DNA from: Planctomycetota bacterium
GTDB lineage: Bacteria; Planctomycetota; UBA11346
Assembly: GCA_013816485.1 (NCBI GenBank)
Contig: JACDEI010000024.1
Coordinates: forward strand, 1-64,000
Direction: 5' to 3'
DNA length: 64,000 bases
The first letter of the stretch is position 1. Every line of letters starts with the position of its first letter. Shown in pieces: positions 28,236 to 42,280 of this stretch. The notes beneath the pieces were generated by a model. That model was given only the letters and a program-made list of their open reading frames with translations. It was not told the origin of the DNA and searched no databases. The translations under genes and the position numbers were made by a program.

Positions 28236-28341
28236 TGTGTTCGCCGTGCTTGACACCCAGGGTCACCACTCTAGCCTCCCCGTCCCTTTCAGGGAGGCGC
28301 GGGGAATTCGCCGGCTCCGCGCCGTTTTACGCTCAGGTTTC

Positions 28342-28414
28342 GCCACCTTAGCTCAGCTGGTAGAGCAACTGTTTTGTAAACAGTAGGTCGCCGGTTCGAG
28401 TCCGGCCGGTGGCT
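28342..28414 (+). tRNA. thrU: tRNA-Thr (TGT)
   Basis: Full cloverleaf: acceptor GCCACC/GGTGGC, D-arm AGCTCAGCTGGTAGAGC, anticodon arm ACTGT-TTTGTAA-ACAGT giving TGT, and T-arm GCCGG-TTCGAGT-CCGGC. No CCA is encoded. First of four tRNAs before tuf, in the same order as thrU-tyrU-glyT-thrT-tufB of E. coli. Confidence 0.97.
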
Positions 28415-28469
28415 CCGCTCTTTGTCATTCTCACAACTGTGGACTTCATCTGATCGACACCGGGCGCCC

Positions 28470-28555
28470 GGGTAGATACCGAAGTGGCCAAACGGGGCAG
28501 ACTGTAAATCTGCTGGCTCACGCCTTCGAAGGTTCGAATCCTTCTCTGCCCACCA
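28470..28555 (+). tRNA. tyrU: tRNA-Tyr (GTA)
   Basis: Class II tRNA with a long variable arm. Acceptor GGGTAGA/TCTGCCC with one G-T pair, anticodon loop CTGTAAA with GTA, T-arm GAAGG-TTCGAAT-CCTTC, and encoded CCA at 28553-28555. Confidence 0.97.
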
Positions 28556-28594
28556 TCCGTGCGCTTCCGCGGTCTGCATACGCAGACACCAACC

Positions 28595-28668
28595 GCGGGT
28601 GTAGCTCAATGGTAGAGCGACAGCCTTCCAAGCTGACGACGAGGGTTCGATTCCCTTCACCCGCTCCA
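28595..28668 (+). tRNA. glyT: tRNA-Gly (TCC)
   Basis: Acceptor GCGGGTG/CACCCGC, anticodon loop CTTCCAA with TCC, T-arm with GGTTCGATTCC, and encoded CCA at 28666-28668. Confidence 0.97.
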
Positions 28669-28699
28669 TTCAGATGAATTCCATAGCACCCGTCACGGT

Positions 28700-28775
<76 letters not shown>

Positions 28776-28855
28776 CTCACTCAACACAACGGGCTTTGTC
28801 CGTTGTCCACTTCCAAATCGGTCGCCACCGCGGCCGTCAGTCCCAGGAGCCCGTC

Positions 28856-30064
28856 ATGGCCAAGGAAAAGTTCATCCGCAACAAGCCGCACGTCAATGTC
28901 GGCACCATTGGTCACATTGACCATGGCAAGTCCACCCTGACCGCTGCGCTCGTGCACGTCTGCTCGCTGATCGATCCGAAGGCCACTCCGCCCCGGACCT
29001 ACGCTGAGATCACCAAGGGCGGCACCGTCCGTGACTCGAACAAGACCGTGACCATCGCGGCCTCGCACGTGGAATACAGCAGCGACAAGCGCCACTACGC
29101 GCACGTCGACTGCCCAGGCCACGCCGACTTCGTCAAGAACATGATCACCGGTGCCGCCCAGATGGACGGCGCGATCCTGGTGGTGTCCGCCGGCGACGGC
29201 CCCATGCCCCAGACCAAAGAGCACGTGCTGCTCGCCCGTCAGGTCGGCGTGAACCACATGGTGGTGTTCCTCAACAAGGTCGACCTCGTTGATGACCCCG
29301 ATCTCATTGAGCTGGTCGAGGAAGAAATCCGCGACCTGCTCAACAAGTACGGCTTCCCAGGCAAGACCACCCCGATCATCCGCGGTCGTTCCAATGCCGC
29401 GCTGGCCGCCACCGACGCCAAGGGTGCCGATGCCAAACCGATCATCGATCTGCTCAAGGCCCTGGATGAGTTCATCCCCGAGCCGACCCGCGAGGCCGAC
29501 AAGCCCTTCCTCATGCCGGTCGAAGACGTGTTCTCGATCGAAGGTCGCGGCACCGTGGCCACTGGTCGTGTCGAACGCGGCGCGCTCAAGCTCGGCGAAC
29601 CCCTCGAAATCGTCGGCCTGCGCGACGAGCCCCTGGCCACTGTGGCCACCGGCATCGAGATGTTCCGCAAGGAGATGGATTCCACCATCGCTGGCGACAA
29701 CGCAGGCATCCTGCTGCGCGGTATTGCCAAGGAAGCCATCGAACGCGGCATGGTGCTGTGCAAGCCCAAGACCGTGAACGTGCACACCAAGTTCGAAGCC
29801 GAGGTGTACATCCTCAAGGCCGAAGAAGGCGGTCGTAAGACTCCGTTCATCAAGGGCTACCGCCCGCAGTTCTACTTCCGTACGACCGACGTCACCGGCA
29901 CCATCGAGCTGCCGGCCGACAAGGAAATCGTCATGCCGGGTGATAACATCCGTCTGACGGTGACCCTGATCAACAAGATCGCGATGGAAGAGAAGCTCCG
30001 CTTCGCCATCCGCGAAGGCGGCCACACGGTCGGTTCGGGCGTCGTCTCGAAGATCCTCCAGTGA
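28856..30064 (+). CDS. tuf: Elongation factor Tu
   Basis: 402-residue GTPase that delivers aminoacyl-tRNA to the ribosome. P-loop [13 protein letters not shown]3 DCPGHADF, G4 NKVD and domain 2/3 sequences ([32 protein letters not shown]) are all present. Switch I departs from the usual ERGITI form: the stretch reads [23 protein letters not shown], keeping the Thr of TVTI and the HVEY that follows. I recall this form from planctomycete EF-Tu proteins. Start at ATG 28856 after CCCAGGAGCC; a hairpin terminator follows the gene. Confidence 0.97.
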   Translation: MAKEKFIRNKPHVNVGTIGHIDHGKSTLTAALVHVCSLIDPKATPPRTYAEITKGGTVRDSNKTVTIAASHVEYSSDKRHYAHVDCPGHADFVKNMITGAAQMDGAILVVSAGDGPMPQTKEHVLLARQVGVNHMVVFLNKVDLVDDPDLIELVEEEIRDLLNKYGFPGKTTPIIRGRSNAALAATDAKGADAKPIIDLLKALDEFIPEPTREADKPFLMPVEDVFSIEGRGTVATGRVERGALKLGEPLEIVGLRDEPLATVATGIEMFRKEMDSTIAGDNAGILLRGIAKEAIERGMVLCKPKTVNVHTKFEAEVYILKAEEGGRKTPFIKGYRPQFYFRTTDVTGTIELPADKEIVMPGDNIRLTVTLINKIAMEEKLRFAIREGGHTVGSGVVSKILQ

Positions 30065-30070
30065 TTCTGC

Positions 30071-30106
30071 GGCCAGCGCCCGTGCGGGCGCTGGCCAGGT
30101 TTTCGT
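30071..30106 (+). terminator. Rho-independent terminator after tuf
   Basis: Perfect 11-bp stem GGCCAGCGCCC / GGGCGCTGGCC with a GTGC loop, followed by AGGTTTTCGTT. It begins six bases after the tuf stop codon. Confidence 0.88.
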
Positions 30107-30247
30107 TACCAAGTCTGTGCTGCTGGTGAGCTTCGGGTTGCGGTTCGGTCGAAAGACCAGCCGGGGTCCGAAGCTCTCAGCTTCCCAGCCGCAGCCACGG
30201 TTTCCGTCCGTGGTGCGCCTCTCAAAAAAGCGAGTGAAGGACAGCAA

Positions 30248-30409
30248 ATGGCTAAGGATAAACGCGAACGCGTGGTGATGGTCTGCCAGGAATCCGGCGA
30301 CCTGAACTACTACACCAGCCGGTCGAAGACCGCCGAGAAGCTGGAGCTGAAGAAGTACAATCCGCGTTTGCGCAAGCACACGCTGCACAAAGAGAAGAAG
30401 CGCAAGTAA
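30248..30409 (+). CDS. rpmG: 50S ribosomal protein L33
   Basis: A 53-residue basic protein, [20 protein letters not shown], then [33 protein letters not shown] without gaps, which matches the L33 family in length and pattern. Only one Cys of the zinc-type Cys pairs remains (MVCQESG), so this is a form without the zinc site. GAAGGA ribosome binding site seven bases upstream. Position between tuf and secE is the usual one. Confidence 0.95.
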   Translation: MAKDKRERVVMVCQESGDLNYYTSRSKTAEKLELKKYNPRLRKHTLHKEKKRK

Positions 30410-30413
30410 GCCA

Positions 30414-30488
30414 GGTAGCTACGAGCTACGAGCTACCAGCTACGAGTTGAGCAAACTCGCAGCTCGAAACTTGAAGCTCGAAGCTACC
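30414..30488. repeat. Inverted short-repeat array, unit AGCTACG (7 bp)
   Basis: Arms of 33 bases at 30414-30446 and 30456-30488 with a nine-base loop. Left units are AGCTACG; the right arm has drifted (GCTCGAA, GCTCGCA). It starts five bases after the rpmG stop and ends six bases before tRNA-Trp, and uses the same unit as the array at 17094-17208. Confidence 0.9.
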
Positions 30489-30494
30489 ACCCAT

Positions 30495-30570
30495 ACGGGG
30501 GTAGCTCAGCTGGTAGAGCAGCGGATTCCAAATCCGCCGGTCGGGGGTTCAAATCCCTCCTCCCGTGCCA
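30495..30570 (+). tRNA. trpT: tRNA-Trp (CCA)
   Basis: Acceptor ACGGGGG/CTCCCGT with one G-T pair, D-arm AGCTCAGCTGGTAGAGC, anticodon arm GCGGA-TTCCAAA-TCCGC giving CCA, and an encoded CCA end at 30568-30570. tRNA-Trp directly before secE is a widely conserved arrangement. Confidence 0.97.
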
Positions 30571-30598
30571 CATTAAAAAACGCTCGGAACTTTGTCAC

Positions 30599-30994
30599 AT
30601 GTACAAATGGCCTCAAGGACGCATCGTCCGCATCGTCTGCCTGTTGTTGACTGCGCTGGTGACCTTCGATCTGGCCTATAATGGGGCCTACGGTCCGCTC
30701 ACCGCCGGTGAGGGCACCAAGCAGTTCGTAGTCGGCATCGTTTTCTGTGTTCTGGCTTTCGCGGCCCTGGTCAGTGGCCTAGTCGCTGCGGGGTTCCACC
30801 CGAAGGCCGTCGACTTCCTCATCGAGGTCGAACAGGAGATGGTGCGCGTCGAATGGCCGGCCACCAACGTGCTCATCCGCAGCACGCTGATCATCGCGGT
30901 GGCCATCGTCGTGATGGCGGTGATGATTCTTGGTGTCGATCTGGTCAATCTTCAATTCCTCGATCTCGTCCGTTGGCTGGGAGGCAAGCTCTGA
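30599..30994 (+). CDS. secE: Preprotein translocase subunit SecE
   Basis: 131 residues, essential subunit of the SecYEG channel. The conserved amphipathic helix and final membrane segment are clear: FLIEVEQEMVRVEWPATNVLIRSTLIIAVAIVVMAVMILGVDLV. Two further hydrophobic segments come before it (VRIVCLLLTALVTFDLAY and QFVVGIVFCVLAFAALVSGLVAAG), so this is the longer, three-segment type of SecE. The stop overlaps the nusG start (TGATG). Confidence 0.95.
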   Translation: MYKWPQGRIVRIVCLLLTALVTFDLAYNGAYGPLTAGEGTKQFVVGIVFCVLAFAALVSGLVAAGFHPKAVDFLIEVEQEMVRVEWPATNVLIRSTLIIAVAIVVMAVMILGVDLVNLQFLDLVRWLGGKL

Positions 30995-31542
30995 TGTCGA
31001 AACGCTGGTATGTCATTAAGGCGGTCTCTGGCCGCGAGAGTTCGATCAAGGAGTTGATCCACTCCCAACTCAAGGGCCGCAAGCTCGATGTGCATGTGGG
31101 CGAAATGCTGATCCCTGCCGAACGCATCACGGAAGTGAAGCGCGGCAAGAAGGTCTCCACCGAGCGCAAGCTGTACCCGGGCTACATCTATATCGAGATG
31201 GAGCTCAACCACGACGTGCTTGAAACCATCAAGGATGTCGACGGCGTAACCGGTTTCCTGGGTGCCGATCCGCGCAACCCGGATCCACTGACGGTGAAGG
31301 AGGCGGAGCAGATCATCAAGGTCGCCACCGCCCAGTCGCCGGAAGAGCAGCGCCAGGCCTTGGTCCAGATCCCCTTTCACTTGGAAGACCGGGTCAAGGT
31401 CAAGGAAGGCACCTTCGCCGGCATGGAAGGCGTCGTCGCCGAGATCAACCCGCAAAAGGGCGAGGTCCGCGTGATGATCACGGTCTTCGGTCGTCAGACG
31501 CCCGTGTGGCTTGAGGTCTGGCAGGCGGAAGCCGTCGTCTGA
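30994..31542 (+). CDS. nusG: Transcription termination/antitermination factor NusG
   Basis: 182 residues. NGN domain MSKRWYVIKAVSGRESSIKELI with KLYPGYIYIEMELN, and C-terminal KOW domain FHLEDRVKVKEGTFAGMEGVVAEINPQKGEVRVMITVFGRQTPVWLE. Binds RNA polymerase and links it to Rho or the ribosome. The ATG at 30994 overlaps the secE stop, which rules out the longer upstream frame. Confidence 0.97.
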   Translation: MSKRWYVIKAVSGRESSIKELIHSQLKGRKLDVHVGEMLIPAERITEVKRGKKVSTERKLYPGYIYIEMELNHDVLETIKDVDGVTGFLGADPRNPDPLTVKEAEQIIKVATAQSPEEQRQALVQIPFHLEDRVKVKEGTFAGMEGVVAEINPQKGEVRVMITVFGRQTPVWLEVWQAEAVV

Positions 31543-31553
31543 CGACGACGGAG

Positions 31554-31652
31554 CGACTAGGGACTAGGGGATAGGGTCGACGCACCACGGTGACCTCGGA
31601 TCTGGCGGCGACACCCGCATCACGGCCCTAATCCCTAAGCTCTAATTCCCGC
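31554..31652. repeat. Inverted short-repeat array, unit ACTAGGG (7 bp)
   Basis: Left arm 31554-31579 (GACTAGG, GACTAGG, GGATAGG) and right arm 31626-31652 (CCCTAATCCCTAAGC and on) with a 46-base spacer. It is inserted between nusG and rplK, genes that are adjacent in most bacteria. Confidence 0.85.
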
Positions 31653-31752
31653 CAGCCAGTCGCGTGAAGCGCCAATTTCCCTCTTTCAATTTCAAACACG
31701 GGCACATACTCCGCGCCCCGCTTTTCACCCCTCTTTCCGTTTCGAGTCAGTC

Positions 31753-32184
31753 ATGGCCAAAGCCAAAGAAATCATCGGCGAAATCAAACTGGTCATCTCT
31801 GGCGGCGCTGCGACCCCCGCGCCGCCCGTCGGCCCGGCGCTCGGCGCCAAGGGCGTCAACATCGGCGCGTTCGTCAAGCAGTTCAACGACGCTACCGCGA
31901 AGATGAAGGGTGAAACCATCCCGGTCATCATCACCGTCTTCAAGGACAAGACCTTCACCTTCGTTCTGAAGCAGCCCCCGGTCAGCGCCCAGATCAAGAA
32001 GGCGGCTGGCGTCGAGAGCGGCTCGAAGACCCCGAACGCGATGGACGGCGGCAAGATCACCAAGGCCCAGGTCGAAGAGATCGCCAAAAAGAAGATCGCG
32101 GAGATGACCGCGGCCTCGCTGCCCGCCGCGATGAAGACCGTCGCCGGCACCGCCCGTTCGATGGGCATTGTGGTTACGGACTAA
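31753..32184 (+). CDS. rplK: 50S ribosomal protein L11
   Basis: 143 residues. N-terminal ISGGAATPAPPVGPALGAKGVNIGAFVKQFND and C-terminal RNA-binding part IKKAAGVESGSKTPN, VEEIAKKKIAEMTAASLPAAMKTVAGTARSMGI are characteristic of L11, which forms the GTPase-associated centre with the L10-L12 stalk. The normal length of the family (about 142) is kept. Its stop codon falls inside a tandem repeat (32179-32208). Confidence 0.97.
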   Translation: MAKAKEIIGEIKLVISGGAATPAPPVGPALGAKGVNIGAFVKQFNDATAKMKGETIPVIITVFKDKTFTFVLKQPPVSAQIKKAAGVESGSKTPNAMDGGKITKAQVEEIAKKKIAEMTAASLPAAMKTVAGTARSMGIVVTD

Positions 32185-32208
32185 AGCCGACTAAAGCCGA
32201 CTAAAGGG
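32179..32208 (+). repeat. Direct tandem repeat GACTAAAGCC x3
   Basis: Two perfect copies and one partly changed copy of a 10-bp unit, the first containing the rplK TAA stop. Unlike the other intergenic arrays there is no inverted arm nearby. Confidence 0.85.
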
Positions 32209-32288
32209 TCGCCGACTAACAAGTTCTCGCATTCACACCCGTGGGAGATCAGCCTCGCGCTGATCGCCTGGACCACGAAAGGATACGC

Positions 32289-32993
32289 ATGACGAATCGC
32301 AGCAAGCGCTACCGCGCGCTCATCAAAGACGCGGGTATCGATCTGAAGCAGCCCCAGCCGGTGAATTCCGCTGTTGGCGTGGTGAAGAAACTGGCCAAGG
32401 CCAAGTTCACCGAGAGCGTGGAACTCGCCGTCCACCTCAATCTCGACACCAAGAAGACCGACCAGCAGTTCCGCGGCAATTTCAGCATGCCGCACGGAAC
32501 CGGTCGTGATGTGCGCGTGATCGTGTTCTGCGACGACGGCGAGAAGATCCAGGCCGCCACTGCGGCCGGCGCGGTCAAGTCCGGCGGCGAAGATATCGTC
32601 AATGAGGTCCTCGGCGGCTTCATCGATTTCGACATCGCCATCGCCACCCCGAAGATGATGCGTCTCGTCGGTAAGCTCGGCAAGGTCCTCGGCCCGCGTG
32701 GTCTGATGCCCTCGCCCAAGGCTGGCAGCGTGACTGACGATGTGGTCAAGGCCGTCACCGAGTTCAAGGGCGGCAAGATCGAGTACCGCGCTGATGCCGC
32801 CGGCAACGTCCAGGTGCGCGTCGGTACCGCGAAATTCGACGAAAAGCAGCTCGCTGAAAACGTCTCCGCCTTCCTCGAGCACGTCGCGGAACACCGCCCG
32901 TCCTCGGTGAAGGGCGAGTTCATCAAGAACATCGTGGTGTGCTCGACCATGGGACCCGGTGTCAAAGTCGCCTTCTCGGCGAAGGAGGCCTGA
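32289..32993 (+). CDS. rplA: 50S ribosomal protein L1
   Basis: 234 residues, the usual length. Family segments: SVELAVHLNLDTKKTDQQFRGNFSMPHGTGRDVRVIVF, LGPRGLMPSPKAGSVTDDV and KGGKIEYRADAAGNVQVRVG. It binds 23S rRNA at the L1 stalk and in other bacteria also represses its own rplKA mRNA. Start at ATG 32289 after GAAAGGATACGC; the upstream extension of the frame has no L1 similarity. Confidence 0.97.
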   Translation: MTNRSKRYRALIKDAGIDLKQPQPVNSAVGVVKKLAKAKFTESVELAVHLNLDTKKTDQQFRGNFSMPHGTGRDVRVIVFCDDGEKIQAATAAGAVKSGGEDIVNEVLGGFIDFDIAIATPKMMRLVGKLGKVLGPRGLMPSPKAGSVTDDVVKAVTEFKGGKIEYRADAAGNVQVRVGTAKFDEKQLAENVSAFLEHVAEHRPSSVKGEFIKNIVVCSTMGPGVKVAFSAKEA

Positions 32994-32995
32994 TC

Positions 32996-33484
32996 ATGCC
33001 GAACTTCATCAACCAGATGATGCTCGCCGAGGTCAAGACGCTGGTCGACGCCAGCCCGTCGCTGATCGTCCTCGACCCGGCCAAGCTCAACAGCGCCCAG
33101 ACGCTCAAGCTGCGCGCTGACCTGCGTGCCGCCGGTGCCCAGCTGAAGGTGGCGAAGGTCGCCATCCTTGAGCGTTGTGTGCCGGAAGGCGCCAAAGCGA
33201 TGCTCAACAACAAGTCGACCATCGGCTTGGTGCTGGCCAAGGACATGCTCAGTGCGGCCAAGGTCGTCGCTGAACTGGCCAAGGACGACAAGATCACCCT
33301 CAAGGGTGGCGTGATGGATGGCAAGGTGGTCGACACCGCCAGCATCAAGCGTCTCGCCGAACTGCCGGATCAGCTCACGCTGCGCGGCATGTTGGTGAAC
33401 ATCCTGGCTGCGCCGCTCACCGGCATGGCTCGCGTCATCGCCGAGATCCACAAGAAGAAGGCGGGCGACGCGCCCGCTGCCTGA
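32996..33484 (+). CDS. rplJ: 50S ribosomal protein L10
   Basis: 162 residues, base of the L12 stalk. Seen: the N-terminal MLAEVKTLVDASPSLIVLDPAKLNSAQTLKLRADLRAAGAQLKVAKVAILERC, KSTIGLVLAKDMLSAAKVVAELAKDDKITLKGG, and the C-terminal L12-binding helix. Only two bases separate it from rplA, so the two are translationally coupled; rplL follows after 69 bases. Confidence 0.96.
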   Translation: MPNFINQMMLAEVKTLVDASPSLIVLDPAKLNSAQTLKLRADLRAAGAQLKVAKVAILERCVPEGAKAMLNNKSTIGLVLAKDMLSAAKVVAELAKDDKITLKGGVMDGKVVDTASIKRLAELPDQLTLRGMLVNILAAPLTGMARVIAEIHKKKAGDAPAA

Positions 33485-33553
33485 TTCCATCCCTTTACAA
33501 CCGGCTGCGCGATCCACGCGCCAAGCCATTAGCCATCTGATAAGGAATATCCC

Positions 33554-33946
33554 ATGACTGAAGTCGCCAACAGCAAGCTCGCCGGCATCATCGACGCCGT
33601 GAAGGGCCTGTCCGTCATCGAACTCGCCGACCTGGTGAAGGCTCTGGAGAAGGAATTCGGCGTCAGCGCCGCTGCCGTCGCCGTCCAGGGTGGTGGAGCT
33701 GCTCCGGCCGCCGCCGTCGAAGCTCCGACCTCGTTCACCGTGACGATGGTCGAGATCCCGGCCGAAAAGAAGATCCAGGGCATCAAGCTCATCCGCGAAA
33801 TCCTCGGCCTCGGCCTCGCCGACGCGAAGGGCTTCGTCGAGAGCCTGCCCAAGGTCGTCAAAGATGGCCTGGAGAAGCCGGCCGCCGACGAGCTGTCGAA
33901 GAAGCTCCAGGACGCTGGTGCCAAGGTCAAAGTCGAAGGCGCGTAA
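33554..33946 (+). CDS. rplL: 50S ribosomal protein L7/L12
   Basis: 130 residues. N-terminal dimerisation domain (IIDAVKGLSVIELADLVKALEKEFGV), Ala/Gly/Val-rich hinge (AAVAVQGGGAAPAAAVEA), and C-terminal factor-binding domain (EKKIQGIKLIREILGLGLADAKGFVESLPKVVKDGL). It recruits translational GTPases such as the EF-Tu encoded upstream. A GATAAGGAATA ribosome binding region precedes the start. Confidence 0.97.
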   Translation: MTEVANSKLAGIIDAVKGLSVIELADLVKALEKEFGVSAAAVAVQGGGAAPAAAVEAPTSFTVTMVEIPAEKKIQGIKLIREILGLGLADAKGFVESLPKVVKDGLEKPAADELSKKLQDAGAKVKVEGA

Positions 33947-33996
33947 GCCTTTCTGGCGGTGGGTGGCAGCAGCCATCCACTGCGGTTTTTGCGCCC

Positions 33997-34021
33997 CCGG
34001 CCAGGAGTCCTGGCTGGGGTG
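33997..34021 (+). terminator. Possible attenuator between rplL and rpoB
   Basis: An 11-bp stem (CCCCGGCCAGG / CCTGGCTGGGG, one G-T pair) with an AGT loop about 50 bases after rplL. There is no good U-tract behind it. Many bacteria have a partial terminator here that sets the ratio of ribosomal protein to polymerase mRNA; the role is inferred from position. Confidence 0.4.
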
Positions 34022-34222
34022 CTTGTCATCGGCTCACCACTTGCTAGCGTCCGCTCCCCTTTCAGCGCAGCCGTCCGCGACGGCCATCCACGAATAGGAT
34101 GGTTCCTGCTCCATGGTTCCGGTGTCTCCACCGCTGACCTGCAGGTACGATGAGAGGGTGGAAGGTCGTGCTACGGCACGACTGGCGAATGACTTAGCTG
34201 ATCACTGACTTCGGGAGGTTCC

Positions 34223-38059
<3,837 letters not shown>

Positions 38060-38146
38060 GCTGAGTTAGCATTTGCAGGATCCGTGCGGGGCTCCCCCGC
38101 GCGGTGCGTGACCGACACCTTCTCCTCTCACGGGACACCCAGCACC

Positions 38147-41100
38147 ATGATCGACATGCTCGACCCGACGACCCTGCAGAGCCCCGACTACAATGCGGTC
38201 TCTATTCGCTTGGCGTCGCCGGAAGTCATCCGCTCTTGGAGCCAGGGGGAGGTCAAGCGGCCCGAGACCATCAACTACCGCAACTACAAAGCGGAGCGCG
38301 ATGGCCTGTTCTGTGAGAAGATCTTCGGACCGACCAAGGACTGGGAGTGCTTCTGCGGCAAGTACTCTGGCGTGAAGTACAAGGGTATCGTCTGCGAAAA
38401 GTGCGGTGTGCTGGTCACCCACAGCCGCGTGCGCCGTGAGCGCATGGGCCACATCAACCTGGTCAGCCCCGTCGCGCACATCTGGTTCTTCAAGACCATG
38501 CCCTCGCGCCTGGGCATCCTGCTCGGCATGAAGTCGTCGAACCTGCAGCAGGTGGTCTACTTCCAGAAGTACATCGTCACCGATCCGGGCACCACTCCGC
38601 TGGAGTACATGGAAGTCCTGACCGAGGAGCAGTACCGCAAGGCGCAAGAGAAGTACGGCGATGACTTCAAGGCCATGATGGGCGCCGAGGCCGCGCAGGA
38701 ACTGATCCGCCACCTCGACACCGATCGTCTGATCAGTGAGCTGCGCGAGGAACTCGCGTCGACCCGTGCCAAGCAGAAGATCGAGAAGATCATCAAGCGT
38801 CTGAAGCTGGCCGAAGAGCTGAAATCCTCGGGCAACGATCCGCAGTGGATGATCATGACCACTGTGCCGGTCATCCCGCCGGACCTGCGTCCGCTTGTCC
38901 CGCTGGAGAACGGTAACTTTGCCACCAGCGATCTGAACGACCTCTACCGTCGCGTGATCTACCGTAACAACCGTCTGAAGAAGCTGGTCGAGCTCAACGC
39001 CCCCAGCATCATCATCCGCAACGAGAAGCGCATGCTTCAGCAGGCGGTCGACGCGTTGTTCGACAACGGCCGCTGCCAGCGCGCCGTGTTCGGCTCGGGC
39101 AACCGCCCACTCAAGTCGCTCACCGACATGATCAAGGGCAAGCAGGGTCGGTTCCGTGAGAACTTGCTCGGCAAGCGCGTCGACTACTCGGCACGTTCGG
39201 TCATCGTGGTTGGCCCGCGCCTCAAGCTGCACCAGTGCGGCCTGCCGAAGAGCATCATCCTCGAACTGTTCCAGCCCTTCATCATTCGCGCGCTCAAAGA
39301 GCGCGGCTACGCCGAGACCGTTAAGGCCGCCAAGCGTAAGCTGGAACGCCGCGACGAAGAGGTCTGGGAAGTCCTCGACGACGTGATCAAGGGCCGCGTG
39401 GTGATGCTCAACCGCGCACCCACGCTGCACCGCATGGGTATCCAGGCCTTCGAAGTGGTGATGATCGATGGCTCGGCCATCCAGCTCCACCCGCTGGTCT
39501 GTCAGGGTTTCAACGCCGACTTCGACGGTGACCAGATGGCCGTCCATCTGCCGCTCTCGATCGAAGCGCAGACCGAAGCGCGCGTGCTGATGTTGTCGAC
39601 CAACAACATCTTCTCACCCTCGAACGGCAACCCGATCATCTCGGCTGACCAAGACATCGTGCTTGGTTGCTACTTCCTGTCCCTGGCCAAGGAAAACCAG
39701 CCGGGCGAAGGCAAGGTGTTCAGCTCCTTCAGCGAGATGCTGATGGCGCTCGACAGCAAGGTCGTCGGCTTGCACACGCTCGTGCGCATCCAACTCCCAA
39801 AGGGCCACCGCATCGATGATGGCGGCCCGGTGAAGAAGACCCTGCCGGCCACCACGCTCGTCGAAACGACGCCCGGCCGCATGATCTTCAACGAAGCGCT
39901 GCCCAAGGGCATGCCGTTCTACAACAAGACCCAGGACAAGCAGGGTCTGCGTCGTGTGATCGCCGACTGCTTCGAGTACCTCGACCGCCGCAGCACCATC
40001 GAGGTGCTCGACTCGATCAAGGAACTCGGCTTCAAGTACTCGACCCACTCGGGCATGTCGTTCGGCGCTGCCGACCTCTACGTGCCGGAAGAGAAGGGCG
40101 CGATCGTCGCCGAAGCGGACAAGAAGGCGCAGAAGTACAACAAGGCCTACCAGCGCGGTCTCATCACCGCGTCGGAAAAGCACCGCAACATCGTCGAGAC
40201 CTGGACGCACGCGACCGAAGAGCTGTCGAAAGCGCTGATGGAACGTCTGCGCAACGACACGCGTTATGGTGATGACTACATCAATCCGGTGTACGTCATG
40301 GCGACCTCGGGTGCTCGTGGTTCGGTGGCTCAGATCCGTCAGCTCTGCGGTATTCGCGGCCTGATGGCCAAGCCGAACGGCGAAATCATCGAGACGCCTA
40401 TCCGCGCGAACTTCCGCGAAGGCCTGAAGGTGCTCGAGTACTTCACCTCGACGCACGGCGCGCGTAAGGGTCTGGCCGACACCGCGCTCAAGACCGCCGA
40501 CTCGGGTTACCTGACCCGTAAGCTGGTCGACGTATCGCAGGACGTCATCGTCGCCCACCTCGATTGCGGCACCGTCGGCGGCATCACCAAAGCGGTGGTG
40601 TACGAAGGCGACATCATCAAGTTGTCGCTCTCCGACGCGATCAACGGCCGTACGGCGCGTGATACCATCGTCGACATCATCACCGACGAGGTGATCGTGC
40701 GCGAGAACGACATCATCTCACGCGACAAGGCCAAGGCCATCGAAGCGCTCGGCTTCGAGAAAATCCGCGTGCGCAGCCCGCTGACCTGTGAAGCCAAGAC
40801 CGGCATCTGTCAGAAGTGCTATGGCATGGATCTGAGCCGTGGTCTGGCGGTCGAGTTCGGCGTCGCGGCCGGCATCATTGCCGCGCAGTCGATCGGCGAG
40901 CCGGGCACCCAGCTCACCATGCGTACTTTCCACATCGGTGGCGTCGCCGGCGTGAAGACCGAAGAAACCAACTACAAGGCGCGCAAGCCGGGTAAGCTGG
41001 TGTACGAGAATCTGCGCACCGTCATCAACGACGCCAAGGAAGTGGTCGTGCTCAACCGTAACGGTGAGCTCGCCATCCTCGACAAGAACAACCGCGCGAT

Positions 41101-42280
41101 CGAGCGCTTTAAAGTTCCGGTCGGTTCCAAGCTGCTCGCCAAGGACGGCGCGATCATCGAGAAGGGCTTGATGGTTGCGGAGTGGGAAGCGGCCAACATC
41201 CCGATCCTCTCCGACGTCGGTGGTACCGTGCGCTTCGAGCACGTCATCCCCGAGGTCACCATGCGCGAAGAGCGCGACCCGGCGACCGGCATCATCAACC
41301 GCATCATCCTTGAGGGTAAGGGCGACCTGCACCCCCAGATCCTGCTGGAAGACGACAACGGCAAGACCATCGCGCACTACCCGATCCCGGAAAAGGCCAC
41401 GCTGCGCGTGGCCGAGGGCAGCAAGATCGCCGGTGGTACGCTGTTGGCCTCGACGCCACGCGAAATCGCCGGTACGCACGACATCACTGGTGGTCTCCCA
41501 CGCGTGACTGAGTTGTTCGAAGCTCGTCCGCCGAAGGAACCGGCAGTCATGGCTGAAATCGACGGCACCGTCGACTTCGGCGAGCGCAAGCGCGGCAAGC
41601 GTACCATCGTGGTGCGCGGCGACTCGGGCACCGAGGTCGAGCACTCGATCCCACAGGGAAAACACTACCGCGTGCACAAGGGCGACCGCGTAAAAGCGGG
41701 CGATGCCTTGGTCGACGGCGTGTTGGTACCGAAGGACCTGCTGCGCATCTGCGGCGAAGAAGCCCTGCAGGATTACCTGCTTGGCGAAATTCAGGCGGTG
41801 TACCGCGCGCAGAACGTGAAGATCGACGACAAGCACATCGAGACCATCATCCGTCAGATGCTGCGTAAGATCGAGATCATGGATGCGGGCGATCTGCCGT
41901 ACCTCCAGGGTCAGTTGGTCGACAAGATCCGCGTCCGCGAAGAGAACCAGCGCGCCATCGCCGAGGGCAAGCGCCCGGCGACCTTCGAGCCCAAGCTCAT
42001 GGGTATCACCCGTGCAGCCCTGCAGTCGGAAAGCTTCATCTCGGCGGCCTCCTTCCAGGAGACCACCAAGGTGCTGGCCGACGCTGCCCTCGCCGGCCGT
42101 CGCGATCCGCTCGCCGGCCTCAAGGAAAACGTCATCCTGGGCCACTTGATCCCCTGTGGCACCGGGTTCTTCACCTACAAGGGCGCCCAGATCGAGAAGC
42201 TCGGGGAGCCGGTTGTAATCCCGGAAACCGTTGCTAGCGTCCGCGCCCCCGTTCAGGAGTCCGTCAGTGCCCACGATTAA
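38147..42280 (+). CDS. rpoC: DNA-directed RNA polymerase subunit beta'
   Basis: 1377 residues. The catalytic [16 protein letters not shown] with the three Mg-binding Asp residues is intact. Zinc site 1 is [21 protein letters not shown] near the N-terminus and zinc site 2 is [13 protein letters not shown]; the trigger-loop region [20 protein letters not shown] is also clear. The start is taken at [29 protein letters not shown] 38156 is a possible alternative. The 3' end overlaps rpsL by 14 bases. Confidence 0.97.
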   Translation: MIDMLDPTTLQSPDYNAVSIRLASPEVIRSWSQGEVKRPETINYRNYKAERDGLFCEKIFGPTKDWECFCGKYSGVKYKGIVCEKCGVLVTHSRVRRERMGHINLVSPVAHIWFFKTMPSRLGILLGMKSSNLQQVVYFQKYIVTDPGTTPLEYMEVLTEEQYRKAQEKYGDDFKAMMGAEAAQELIRHLDTDRLISELREELASTRAKQKIEKIIKRLKLAEELKSSGNDPQWMIMTTVPVIPPDLRPLVPLENGNFATSDLNDLYRRVIYRNNRLKKLVELNAPSIIIRNEKRMLQQAVDALFDNGRCQRAVFGSGNRPLKSLTDMIKGKQGRFRENLLGKRVDYSARSVIVVGPRLKLHQCGLPKSIILELFQPFIIRALKERGYAETVKAAKRKLERRDEEVWEVLDDVIKGRVVMLNRAPTLHRMGIQAFEVVMIDGSAIQLHPLVCQGFNADFDGDQMAVHLPLSIEAQTEARVLMLSTNNIFSPSNGNPIISADQDIVLGCYFLSLAKENQPGEGKVFSSFSEMLMALDSKVVGLHTLVRIQLPKGHRIDDGGPVKKTLPATTLVETTPGRMIFNEALPKGMPFYNKTQDKQGLRRVIADCFEYLDRRSTIEVLDSIKELGFKYSTHSGMSFGAADLYVPEEKGAIVAEADKKAQKYNKAYQRGLITASEKHRNIVETWTHATEELSKALMERLRNDTRYGDDYINPVYVMATSGARGSVAQIRQLCGIRGLMAKPNGEIIETPIRANFREGLKVLEYFTSTHGARKGLADTALKTADSGYLTRKLVDVSQDVIVAHLDCGTVGGITKAVVYEGDIIKLSLSDAINGRTARDTIVDIITDEVIVRENDIISRDKAKAIEALGFEKIRVRSPLTCEAKTGICQKCYGMDLSRGLAVEFGVAAGIIAAQSIGEPGTQLTMRTFHIGGVAGVKTEETNYKARKPGKLVYENLRTVINDAKEVVVLNRNGELAILDKNNRAIERFKVPVGSKLLAKDGAIIEKGLMVAEWEAANIPILSDVGGTVRFEHVIPEVTMREERDPATGIINRIILEGKGDLHPQILLEDDNGKTIAHYPIPEKATLRVAEGSKIAGGTLLASTPREIAGTHDITGGLPRVTELFEARPPKEPAVMAEIDGTVDFGERKRGKRTIVVRGDSGTEVEHSIPQGKHYRVHKGDRVKAGDALVDGVLVPKDLLRICGEEALQDYLLGEIQAVYRAQNVKIDDKHIETIIRQMLRKIEIMDAGDLPYLQGQLVDKIRVREENQRAIAEGKRPATFEPKLMGITRAALQSESFISAASFQETTKVLADAALAGRRDPLAGLKENVILGHLIPCGTGFFTYKGAQIEKLGEPVVIPETVASVRAPVQESVSAHD

